Shown one piece after another: positions 1-6,483 of a stretch of DNA of 23,239 nucleotides. The notes below the pieces were generated by a model. That model did no database searches and was not told the DNA's origin. It worked only from the letters and a program-made list of their open reading frames with translations. Both the position numbers and the translations under genes were made by a program. This DNA is from a virus. The stretch lies in the IMG/VR virus record IMGVR_UViG_3300034103_000598, positions 1 to 23,239 of that record; one strand, given 5' to 3'. Positions within the stretch are counted from its first letter, which is position 1, and each line of letters opens with the position of its first letter.

Positions 1-1
1 A

Positions 2-370
2 TTAGGTAAATTAAAATTACTTACAAGTCCTGGTTTTCACGAAAGAGGTATTGTATCAACAAAAGGGGATTTAGCGGCTAACTATCTTCGTCAAGGTGTA
101 ACATTAGGTATATCTTCTCGTGGTGTTGGGTCTCTTAAAAAAGTTGGTGAACAAAACGAAGTACAGGATGATTTTGAATTAATTTGTTTTGACTTAGTAT
201 CATCTCCATCCACGCCAGGAGCATATCTTTTCAGAGATAAAGACGAAAGAATGAATTACGAAGAGAATTTAGATGAGGAGAAAAAAATGCAAGCCGAAAG
301 ACATATTGGTGAAACAGGATCAAAATCACTTGACTTAATGAATAGATTGTCCGATTATTTGAATAAATAA
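2..370 (+). CDS. Prohead core protease (T4 gp21-like), 3' part only
   Basis: The open frame enters from the left edge and gives the last 122 residues of a phage prohead protease. In the T4 family this serine protease sits in the prohead core and cleaves scaffold, capsid and internal proteins after (I/L)-x-E. The visible part carries the family pattern GVTLGISSRGVGSL, with the Ser-Ser-Arg-Gly at 113-124 that contains the presumed nucleophilic serine. It is followed by a D-x-x-SxPSTPGAY stretch resembling the T4 'VNEPSTxGA' segment. The N-terminal part with the catalytic histidine lies outside the window. The tail (about residues 80-122) is charged and probably helical. The neighbours are scaffold and capsid genes in the T4 order 21-22-23. 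It ends with TAA, 6 nt before the next ATG. Confidence 0.85.
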   Translation, partial: LGKLKLLTSPGFHERGIVSTKGDLAANYLRQGVTLGISSRGVGSLKKVGEQNEVQDDFELICFDLVSSPSTPGAYLFRDKDERMNYEENLDEEKKMQAERHIGETGSKSLDLMNRLSDYLNK

Positions 371-376
371 TTAATT

Positions 377-589
377 ATGGACGAAAAATATTTTGTAGCA
401 AAAATCACCACTGATATGGTTGATGAGAACACAGGTAAGATTAAAAAGCTGAGAGAAGAAAAATTGGTTCGTGGGTACTCACCTACTGATGTTGAAGCTA
501 AAGTTACCAAGGTTTACGAAAATTATTCTATGGATTGGAGAATCACCGCAATCGTCGAATCAAAAATTGATGAGGTTATAGAAGGTTAA
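377..589 (+). CDS. Small hypothetical protein, DUF4494-like
   Basis: A 70-residue acidic protein without signal peptide or membrane segment. The pattern (start with F-x-A-K, then V-x-E-x-TGKxKKxxEEKLVRG, then an alpha/beta segment ending in W-R-I-T-A-I-V-E-S-K) resembles the small DUF4494 proteins of Bacteroidota, in which a short beta sheet is followed by a helix and a final strand. This match is from memory and is the main reason to suspect a Bacteroidota host. It is shorter than typical members. It lies 6 nt after the protease and just before a strong terminator, so it is probably co-transcribed with the protease. Function is unknown; a role in head assembly can only be guessed from position. 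Confidence 0.7.
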   Translation: MDEKYFVAKITTDMVDENTGKIKKLREEKLVRGYSPTDVEAKVTKVYENYSMDWRITAIVESKIDEVIEG

Positions 590-609
590 TAGTAACAAGA
601 ATTTAAAGG

Positions 610-648
610 AATGGGAGTTGACAAAAATGTCTTCTCCCATTTTTTTTT
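610..648 (+). terminator. Intrinsic terminator after the protease operon
   Basis: AATGGGAG (610-617) pairs with CTCCCATT (634-641). An inner GACA (620-623) pairs with TGTC (628-631) around an AAAA loop, separated from the outer stem by a TT/TT bulge. A run of T (641-648) follows directly. It sits 20 nt after the stop of the small gene and separates the protease transcript from the scaffold-capsid transcript. Confidence 0.9.
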
Positions 649-688
649 GTCTGAAATACCCAAGAAATAAATTTTTTTTAAAATCTAT

Positions 689-698
689 GATATTTATT
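689..698 (+). promoter_or_regulatory. Candidate late promoter box before the scaffold gene
   Basis: GATATTTATT lies between the upstream terminator and the scaffold ATG at 708. The core TATTTATT (691-698) ends 9 nt before the start codon. It is one mismatch from the TATTTATA box found 11-12 nt before three other virion genes here. A new promoter is expected at this place because a strong terminator precedes it. Assignment to the gp55-type sigma factor is inference. Confidence 0.5.
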
Positions 699-707
699 TG
701 ATAATAA

Positions 708-2309
708 ATGAAAAATACAAATATGGCAAATAACCAAAATGTAGTAGAGGATGCTCTTTACCAAATTAGAAATTTGGAAGAGACCTTACAAGAAAATGCA
801 AAAGGAATACTTCAATCGACGATGAGTGAAGAAATCAAACAATTAGTAAAAGAATCTCTTAAAGAATCAAAAAAAGATGAGGAGATTGATGAGCAAGATG
901 AACCCGTAACAGGTGGAGAGGCTGAAATGGACACAGAAACTGAAATGGAAGATGAAGAAATGGACGATGATATGGAGGCTGATGCTGAAATGGAAATGGA
1001 CACTGAAGATTCTGATATGGAAGGTGAAGACGAAATGGAAGATGTGGACATGGAAGGAGACGAAATGGAAGATGAAGAAACTATCGATATGACAGGAGCT
1101 TCTGACGCTGAAGTCTTAAGAGTTTTTAAAGCTATGGGTGATAATGATGGAATCGTTGTGAAAAAAGAAGGTGAGAATACAGTTCATCTTACAGACGGTG
1201 ATAACGAATACATGATCCAATTGGGTGAATCTGAAGAAGATATGAATGAAACAATTTACGAAATAGAAATGGACGGATCCGACGACATGATGGAAATGGA
1301 AGATGACATGATGGAAATGGATGATGACATGATGGAATACGACATGATGGACTCTGACGAACTTGACGAATGGTCTTGGGGTGGTGCTGCAACAGGTGCT
1401 ATCAAAGGCGGTTTAGGTCTTGAAGAAGAAGATGACATGATGGAAATGGATGATGACATGATGGAAATGGATGATGACATGATGGAAATGGAAGCTGAGT
1501 TTGACATGGAAGGTATCATGGAATCAATTAAAAAATCTGTTAAACCAAAAGGTGTTGGAATTGGAAAAGGTCCAAAATTTAGCTATGACAAAAAACCTAA
1601 CATGGGCGGAGGGTTCAATGAAAAAAGAAAAGAAGCTTTTGGAAAAGGAACTAAGGCTATGGGTACAGGTAAAGCTAAATTTGAATATAAAGAAGAAAAA
1701 GAGTGGGGTGGTAACAAAGGTGACTACAAGAGAAGTAAAGGTCACAAAGTAGGTGATAAAGATGGTCACTATAAAGACTATGAAAAGAGAGAAACTAAAG
1801 AAGCTGTGAGAACTAATAGTTATCCTAGAGCTAACAAAGTTGGCAACAGAAAAGGTTCTGACCAAAATGTGAATAGAAAAGAAATTAGACAAAGACCTAA
1901 CACAAGAGTTAACGAAGAAGTTCAATTATTGAAAAATAAAAATGATGAGTACAAAAAAGCACTTGACGTTTTTAGAACTAAATTGAATGAAGTTGCTGTG
2001 TTTAACTCTAATTTGGCATACGCTACTCGTTTGTTCACTGAACATTCAACTACTAAACAAGAAAAAGTTAACATCTTAAGAAGATTTGATAATGTTGAAT
2101 CTTTAAAAGAATCAAAAAATCTGTACAGAGTTATTAAAAATGAGTTAAACTCAACTGGCTCTTCATCAGAACAAAAATTAACTGAGTCAATTGAAAGAAC
2201 TGTAAATAGAACTGTTGAAACAGGATCAGCAGTGAATTTGATTGAATCAAAAACTTATGAAAATCCTCAATTCTTGAGAATGAAGGATTTAATGGGAAAA
2301 ATAAAATAA
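708..2309 (+). CDS. Prohead core scaffold protein (T4 gp22-like)
   Basis: A 533-residue protein between the protease and the major capsid protein, the position of T4 gene 22. Residues 1-65 are helical and charged. About 60-270 is extremely acidic, rich in Met, Glu and Asp, with degenerate DDMMEM repeats. About 272-400 switches to a basic Gly/Lys-rich stretch. From about 401 to the end there is a Leu/Asn/Lys coiled-coil region (VQLLKNKNDEYKKAL onward) that resembles the conserved C-terminal region of gp22-like scaffolds. In T4 this protein fills the prohead core and is degraded by gp21; many I/L-x-E sites are present. T4 gp22 is much shorter (about 270 residues), so the acidic and basic inserts are an expansion. 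The start at 708 is preferred over the ATG at 723 because of the promoter box spacing. The gene ends 30 nt before the capsid gene. Confidence 0.8.
   Translation: MKNTNMANNQNVVEDALYQIRNLEETLQENAKGILQSTMSEEIKQLVKESLKESKKDEEIDEQDEPVTGGEAEMDTETEMEDEEMDDDMEADAEMEMDTEDSDMEGEDEMEDVDMEGDEMEDEETIDMTGASDAEVLRVFKAMGDNDGIVVKKEGENTVHLTDGDNEYMIQLGESEEDMNETIYEIEMDGSDDMMEMEDDMMEMDDDMMEYDMMDSDELDEWSWGGAATGAIKGGLGLEEEDDMMEMDDDMMEMDDDMMEMEAEFDMEGIMESIKKSVKPKGVGIGKGPKFSYDKKPNMGGGFNEKRKEAFGKGTKAMGTGKAKFEYKEEKEWGGNKGDYKRSKGHKVGDKDGHYKDYEKRETKEAVRTNSYPRANKVGNRKGSDQNVNRKEIRQRPNTRVNEEVQLLKNKNDEYKKALDVFRTKLNEVAVFNSNLAYATRLFTEHSTTKQEKVNILRRFDNVESLKESKNLYRVIKNELNSTGSSSEQKLTESIERTVNRTVETGSAVNLIESKTYENPQFLRMKDLMGKIK
1281..1340 (+). 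repeat. In-frame 21-bp tandem repeat (acidic Met repeat), copy block 1
   Basis: Three consecutive units that encode DDMMEM followed by E, D or (in the last, partial unit) a changed DDMMEY. The units begin at 1281, 1302 and 1323, and the DNA core is GAYGACATGATGGAAATG. It lies inside the scaffold gene; block 2 has the same unit. Confidence 0.9.
1431..1493 (+). repeat. In-frame 21-bp tandem repeat, copy block 2
   Basis: Three units starting at 1431, 1452 and 1473, encoding DDMMEMD, DDMMEMD and DDMMEME, nearly identical at DNA level. Block 1 ends about 90 bp upstream, separated by a Trp/Gly-containing segment. Such repeats can change copy number without breaking the frame. Confidence 0.9.
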
Positions 2310-2339
2310 ACATAAACTAAAAATAAAAAACCTAAAAAA

Positions 2340-4286
2340 ATGGGAGCATTATTAGAATCAGGTCTTGTAGGTAACATCGGGTTGAAACACCTTAAAGTTA
2401 TCAAAGAAGACACAATTAACAAGTGGGACAAATTAGGCTTTTTGGATGGTCTAAAAGGTCACTTAAAAGAAAACGTTGCACAATTATACGAAAACCAAGC
2501 ATCTTACTTGATCAACGAAGCAACTTCTGACGGCCAATCAAACGGAGCGTTCGAAACAGTTGTTTTCCCAATCGTAAGAAGAGTTTTCTCTAAATTGTTA
2601 GCTAACGATATCGTATCAGTACAAGCTATGAACTTACCTATCGGTAAATTGTTCTACTTCGTACCAAGAATCCAAGGATATGCAAACGCATCTTCTGAGT
2701 ATGCTAACTTATATCCTAACTCAACACCTTCTAACAGTACCGCTGGTGGTGACCACTACGCACCTATTGGATCTCCTGAAGCGGTAGCAAACAGTCAAAA
2801 CAATCCTAACCAAGGATACCCTGATAACGACTTCTATTACAAGAAAGATCTTTATGATTTATTCTATGAAGGTAACGAAGCGTCTTTAGATCCTCCAGGA
2901 TTATTTGACTACTCTAAAGGTAAGTGGACTGCAGTTACAGCTACAACAACAATCCAAGCGTGGACAGGTTCTTCGTTGGTTGACGCAGCTATCGGTGCTG
3001 GACAATTGATTCCAGCAGGTAACTACAGAAAAGTTATTGTTAGACTTTGTGGATTCGCAAGTGCAGGAGCAGGTAAATTGATCGGTCCTGATGGTAACGA
3101 AATGGATACTGAATCATTCCTTTCTGACCTTAGAATCTATGCTGCTAACGGGTTCTCAGCTAACACAACTTCACCTTGTAGTGTAACAACAACTACTTTC
3201 AATGGATCTACAGTATATGCACCTCTATTATTTAGAGTTGTAACTCAAATCTACGGTAAAGGTATTGTTAAATACGGAACAAACAAAGCTACTGAATTTA
3301 GAAACGCAGGTGATAACAACACTGAAATATACACACCACCAACAGGTAACGGAGGTAATTACAATGATATTTGTGATGCTAACGGTTGTATTTGGTTAGA
3401 AGTTGACCTTTCTTGTCCTGTATGTGCTGACTGTGACGCTACATCATTAGATGGTTACACAGGAACTACAATTGCATCAGGTGGATCTGCTACTTCATTC
3501 ACTGCATGGTATAGAAGATATGCTAACCTTGAGTTCGAAGATCAAATTGGTGAGGTTTCTTTTGACCTTGAGTCAGTAACTGTATCTGTTACAGAAAGAA
3601 AACTAAGAGCACAATGGTCTCCTGAATTAGCTCAAGACGTTGCAGCATTCCATAACATCGACGCTGAGGCTGAGTTAACAGCATTGTTATCTGAGCAAGT
3701 AGCAGCTGAGATTGACCGTGAAATCTTACGTGACTTACGTAAAGGTGCGGCATGGCAATTACGTTGGGATTACAACGGATGGAGAAGAATCAACAACCAA
3801 GTATCTTACACTCAAAAAGACTGGAACCAAACATTGATTACAGCAATCAACCAATTGTCAGCACAAATCCACAAATCTACTTTGAGAGGTGGTGCTAACT
3901 GGATCGTTGTTTCATCTGAGGTTTCTGCTATCTTTGACGATTTAGAATACTTCCACGTATCTAACGCGGCTCCTGAGCAAGATCAATACAACATGGGTAT
4001 TGAAAGAGTTGGTACATTATCAGGTAGATACCAAGTTTACCGTGATCCTTACTTCCCACCAAACCAAGTTTTGATTGGACACAAAGGAACATCATTGTTA
4101 GACACAGGTTACATCTACGCTCCGTATGTACCTCTACAATTGACACCTACAATGTACAACCCATTCAACTTTACACCTATCAAAGGTATTATGACACGTT
4201 ACGCTAAGAAAATGGTTAACAACCGTTTCTACGGACGTATCACAGTTGATGGAGTTAGAACATTCGACTTGAGAGAATTGAGATAA
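2340..4286 (+). CDS. Major capsid protein (T4 gp23-like)
   Basis: A 648-residue HK97-fold major capsid protein of the T4 type. Recognisable segments are SVQAMNLPIGKLFYFVPR (about 93-110), the run F-D-L-E-S-V-T-V-S-V-T-E-R-K-L-R-A-Q-W-S-P-E-L-A-Q-D near 408-433, then H-N-I-D-A-E-A-E-L and the E-I-D-R-E-I-L-R helix, and YAPYVPLQLTPTMYNP near the C-terminus. Residues 1-60 form the delta region removed at maturation; YLINE/ATSDG, with cleavage after Glu60, matches the I-x-E rule and the position of the T4 cut (Glu65). It is longer than T4 gp23 (521) because of a large insertion at about 115-390 with a Cys cluster (345, 350, 359, 362, 365). Codon choice leans to C-ending codons (AAC, TAC, ATC), unlike its neighbours, which fits very high expression. 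Confidence 0.95.
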   Translation: MGALLESGLVGNIGLKHLKVIKEDTINKWDKLGFLDGLKGHLKENVAQLYENQASYLINEATSDGQSNGAFETVVFPIVRRVFSKLLANDIVSVQAMNLPIGKLFYFVPRIQGYANASSEYANLYPNSTPSNSTAGGDHYAPIGSPEAVANSQNNPNQGYPDNDFYYKKDLYDLFYEGNEASLDPPGLFDYSKGKWTAVTATTTIQAWTGSSLVDAAIGAGQLIPAGNYRKVIVRLCGFASAGAGKLIGPDGNEMDTESFLSDLRIYAANGFSANTTSPCSVTTTTFNGSTVYAPLLFRVVTQIYGKGIVKYGTNKATEFRNAGDNNTEIYTPPTGNGGNYNDICDANGCIWLEVDLSCPVCADCDATSLDGYTGTTIASGGSATSFTAWYRRYANLEFEDQIGEVSFDLESVTVSVTERKLRAQWSPELAQDVAAFHNIDAEAELTALLSEQVAAEIDREILRDLRKGAAWQLRWDYNGWRRINNQVSYTQKDWNQTLITAINQLSAQIHKSTLRGGANWIVVSSEVSAIFDDLEYFHVSNAAPEQDQYNMGIERVGTLSGRYQVYRDPYFPPNQVLIGHKGTSLLDTGYIYAPYVPLQLTPTMYNPFNFTPIKGIMTRYAKKMVNNRFYGRITVDGVRTFDLRELR

Positions 4287-4305
4287 TCAATTAAAACCGA
4301 ATAAG

Positions 4306-4337
4306 AAAAAGGTCAGAGAAATCTGACCTTTTTTTAT
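4306..4337. terminator. Bidirectional terminator between the capsid gene and a minus-strand small gene
   Basis: AGGTCAGA (4310-4317) pairs with TCTGACCT (4322-4329) around a GAAA tetraloop. It is flanked by A on the left (4306-4309) and T on the right (4330-4335), so it works in both directions. It lies 20 nt after the capsid stop and touches the TAA of the minus-strand gene that ends at 4334. Confidence 0.9.
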
Positions 4338-4543
4338 TTTATTAAAGTTCGAATTGATTTAGATATCACTTCAGATTCACCAATTGTAAACACACCTTTG
4401 GCATGTGCGGATTTAACAGACTCAATTAAATAATAAAGAGCGTGTTCTTTATCCATTGTACTTAATATAAGTTCTAAATGGTCTTCACTTAACAAGTTAA
4501 TAGACCCAAATAAATTACCATAGATTTTGTTTTCTTCTTCCAT
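4334..4543 (-). CDS. Hypothetical small protein
   Basis: A 69-residue acidic, helical protein (starts MEEENKIYGNLFG) with no signal peptide or membrane span; I do not recognise the family. It is the only minus-strand gene within the head block and ends on a shared bidirectional terminator, so it forms a one-gene transcript. It is divergent from the internal-protein gene at 4578, with only 34 bp between the starts. On the minus strand the spacer reads TATAAATA (4566 down to 4559), the exact T4 late promoter octamer, 15 nt before its ATG. That makes late expression possible. The clean terminator and promoter support it being a real gene. Confidence 0.65.
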   Translation of the reverse strand: MEEENKIYGNLFGSINLLSEDHLELILSTMDKEHALYYLIESVKSAHAKGVFTIGESEVISKSIRTLIK

Positions 4544-4558
4544 AATTAAAAAGTTAGA

Positions 4559-4566
4559 TATTTATA
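4559..4566 (+). promoter_or_regulatory. Candidate late promoter box in a divergent spacer
   Basis: TATTTATA ends 11 nt before the plus-strand ATG at 4578, the same spacing as the boxes before 6873 and 8365 on the minus strand. Read on the other strand it is TATAAATA, 15 nt before the minus-strand ATG at 4543, so one box could serve both genes. Confidence 0.5.
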
Positions 4567-4577
4567 ATTATAATATA

Positions 4578-5522
4578 ATGGATAGATTAAATCAAATAAT
4601 TAAAAGAGTTATTAAAGAGGCCACTTCACAAAGAGGAGGTTCCGCAGGTGCATACGTTACACCGGTACAACCAGGATTTAGACCTTTTAGTAAAGATAGT
4701 TTAGCACCATTTAACATATCTGTTTCTAAATATGATAACCCATTAGTCCAATACGATAGTTTAGATCATAAAATGGATTTAAGAAAAGACCAAATTGCAA
4801 AATTAGAAAAAGAAGCAAATGATATAACTAATTTTATGAGAAAACATCCTGATTTAGCAACAGGAGATGATGACGGTGGTGTTATAAACCAATATATGTA
4901 TAATCATAAAACACCTAAAGGGGATAGCCCAATGAGACCTTTCACAAAAAAAGTAAAATTTAATGAGTGGGTTGATTTATCTTATGATAATTTATTATCG
5001 GAAATTAGTTCCACTGTTACAGCAGGATTATATAATGCACCATTAGAAATTGGTAAATTAGAGTGGAAAAAAAATGAATTAGATCCATTTACTGAAAAGG
5101 TTATGACAGACTTTAATAAAAAATCATTAAAGAATACCTTGAAAAATAATATTAAAAGAAACGTTGGTGTTTGGGAAAAAAATAAAGATGGTTCATATAA
5201 AAGAGATATTGACTACCCCGAGACAATCAATGAAGATTTAGCTGTTTGGTTTGGTAAAAAGAAGAAACCTAAGGGATCTTCTCAACCAAAAGGACCTTGG
5301 GTGAACATTTGTCGTAAAGTAGACGGAAAACACCCTCCCTGTGGACGACACGACACTTCTAAAGGTTCATACCCAAAATGTCGTGCCGCAGGAGTTGCTG
5401 GTAAGATGTCAGATTCGGCTAAAAGATCTGCTTGTCAACAAAAGAGAGCTGCTGAAAAAAAAGACACTCAAACTGGTAAAGGTCAAAAACCTATTATGAC
5501 TTCTTACAAACCTAAAAAATAA
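4578..5522 (+). CDS. Putative internal virion protein with a capsid-targeting N-terminus and Cys/Lys-rich C-terminal module
   Basis: A 314-residue protein. The ATG at 4578 is chosen over an in-frame ATG at 4527 because the earlier one would overlap the neighbouring gene's start and the promoter box. The N-terminus MDRLNQIIKRVIKE/ATS aligns without gaps to the N-terminus of the protein encoded at 6008-6481 and ends in an I-K-E site followed by ATS, as in the capsid protein (INE/ATS). That is the pattern of T4 internal proteins, which carry a short capsid-targeting peptide cut off by gp21. The middle is mixed charged sequence. Residues about 239-314 form a basic module with four Cys (245, 255, 268, 286), including HPPCGRHDTSKGSYPKC, a small domain I associate with marine phage proteins. 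Packaging into the head and DNA binding are inferred. The stop abuts that of the convergent gene. Confidence 0.75.
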   Translation: MDRLNQIIKRVIKEATSQRGGSAGAYVTPVQPGFRPFSKDSLAPFNISVSKYDNPLVQYDSLDHKMDLRKDQIAKLEKEANDITNFMRKHPDLATGDDDGGVINQYMYNHKTPKGDSPMRPFTKKVKFNEWVDLSYDNLLSEISSTVTAGLYNAPLEIGKLEWKKNELDPFTEKVMTDFNKKSLKNTLKNNIKRNVGVWEKNKDGSYKRDIDYPETINEDLAVWFGKKKKPKGSSQPKGPWVNICRKVDGKHPPCGRHDTSKGSYPKCRAAGVAGKMSDSAKRSACQQKRAAEKKDTQTGKGQKPIMTSYKPKK

Positions 5523-5936
5523 CTATTGTTCAGATATTTTATTATAAACTTTAACTAAAGAGTTTTTAATATTTGATTTTACTTCAGCCTCAGTAAGGTT
5601 TCTTCTTTTTTCAGTTTCAGTGTCATATAAATAAGTAACACGCTCAAAATCTCTACTACTCATTTTGACATCATAATGAAATACATGATTAGTAATCTCA
5701 ACTCTACCAAAATCAATAAGAACAAAAAGACCTAATTCTTCATTTATAATGTACCTCTTACTAGACATTGGTGCAATCATGAAATCAGATTTTTTATGTG
5801 ATATCATTTTCACAACAATCTTGAATGCGGTTTTTTCATAAGGTTCTATTTCTTCATGAGTTGGCATAGATTTTCTCATTCTTCTCGCCATTTTGACCTT
5901 AAATCTTTTGTAGAGTCTTTTAAAAAAGTTTTTCAT
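5523..5936 (-). CDS. Hypothetical basic protein with a host-type promoter
   Basis: A 137-residue protein I do not recognise. Residues 1-25 are strongly basic (MKNFFKRLYKRFKVKMARRM), an amphipathic, membrane- or nucleic-acid-binding type of start. The rest is alpha/beta, with hydrophobic strands (KIVVKM, LGLFVLIDFGRVEI) and a charged C-terminal helix. It is transcribed against the internal-protein gene; the two stop codons are adjacent (TAA then CTA) with no terminator between them. A Bacteroidota-type promoter lies directly upstream, unlike the virion genes on either side, so it may be an early gene placed among late genes. Confidence 0.65.
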   Translation of the reverse strand: MKNFFKRLYKRFKVKMARRMRKSMPTHEEIEPYEKTAFKIVVKMISHKKSDFMIAPMSSKRYIINEELGLFVLIDFGRVEITNHVFHYDVKMSSRDFERVTYLYDTETEKRRNLTEAEVKSNIKNSLVKVYNKISEQ

Positions 5937-5960
5937 AGTTAGTTTTTGTTTTTCTAACTA
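5936..5960 (-). promoter_or_regulatory. Inverted repeat over the expected transcription start
   Basis: TAGTTAG (5936-5942) pairs with CTAACTA (5954-5960), with an 11-nt A/T loop. It lies between the -7 element and the ATG of the minus-strand gene, so it could be an operator or a hairpin in the leader at the start codon. No protein partner is known. Confidence 0.4.
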
Positions 5961-5989
5961 CAAATATATAAAAAAATATTGATTAACAA
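5961..5989 (-). promoter_or_regulatory. Bacteroidota-type housekeeping promoter
   Basis: On the minus strand TTG (5989-5987) is followed after 18 nt by TATATTTG (5968-5961), which fits the TTG / TAnnTTTG consensus of Flavobacteriia and Bacteroides primary sigma factors. It sits 24 nt before the ATG at 5936. This suggests expression by unmodified host RNA polymerase. Confidence 0.55.
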
Positions 5990-6007
5990 AAAGGAAGTTA
6001 AAAAAAT

Positions 6008-6481
6008 TTAACAATATGCTCCTGAGCATCTCTTTTTACCGTCCAATCCAGGTTTGGTTCCTTTACATACCTGAACTGCGTATCCGTTGGCGTACGCCGA
6101 AGGGTAAACGTCAAACTTAGCTTTAGCTGCAGCTTTTCCTCTTGCACAAAGCTTTGTTCCTGTTTTTTTTCTACCTTCCATCATAACATTATCTTTCATC
6201 TCAGCATCAAATTCAGAATTTGTTTCATTCATTAAAAAATCAAAAACTTGGTCTAAATTGTTTTTTGCTTCTGCGATATGATCTTGAGCCCAATCATGAC
6301 CTTGATCTAATATTTCTTCAATCGTATTATGATCCATTTCTAAAAGTAGATCACATTGTCTTTTCATTTGTTCTAAATTTGAAAAGAACATATACCTTGA
6401 AGATTCTTTTTCTTGTCTAGAAGGTTTGTCACCTATATTTTCTTGGATAACTTTTCTGATAATCTTATCTAAACTATTCAT
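6008..6481 (-). CDS. Putative internal virion protein with a capsid-targeting N-terminus
   Basis: A 157-residue protein. Its N-terminus MNSLDKIIRKVIQE/NIG shares the pattern M-x2-L-x2-II-[KR][KR]-VI-x-E with the protein encoded at 4578-5522, ending in an I-Q-E site suited to the gp21-type protease. After this come an acidic helical part (about 25-110) and a basic C-terminal module (about 105-157) with KLCARGKAAAKAKFDVYPS, then A-Y-A-N-G-Y-A-x2-V-C-K-G and a final Cys pair (R-C-S-G-A-Y-C). I have seen this type of module in hypothetical proteins of marine phages. It starts 2 nt after the stop of the Cys-rich gene at 6484. The role as an internal, perhaps DNA-bound and co-ejected protein is inference from the N-terminus and basic tail. 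Confidence 0.75.
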   Translation of the reverse strand: MNSLDKIIRKVIQENIGDKPSRQEKESSRYMFFSNLEQMKRQCDLLLEMDHNTIEEILDQGHDWAQDHIAEAKNNLDQVFDFLMNETNSEFDAEMKDNVMMEGRKKTGTKLCARGKAAAKAKFDVYPSAYANGYAVQVCKGTKPGLDGKKRCSGAYC

Positions 6482-6483
6482 AA

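Noticed and set aside
812-1051. Minus-strand open frame opposite the acidic scaffold region
   Set aside because: A Ser/Ile repeat produced by the Glu/Asp/Met codons on the other strand; same for the frames at 1189-1392, 1256-1519 and 1524-1925.
4527-4577. Longer start for the internal protein (17 extra residues)
   Set aside because: It would run through the divergent gene's start and the promoter box, and the shared tag begins exactly at the ATG at 4578.
2340-5522. D-[ST]-[AILMV] protein O-glycosylation motifs in capsid and internal proteins as targets of the sugar genes
   Set aside because: Only single chance occurrences (for example D-S-L in the protein at 4578) were seen, with no enrichment; the glycan target remains open.
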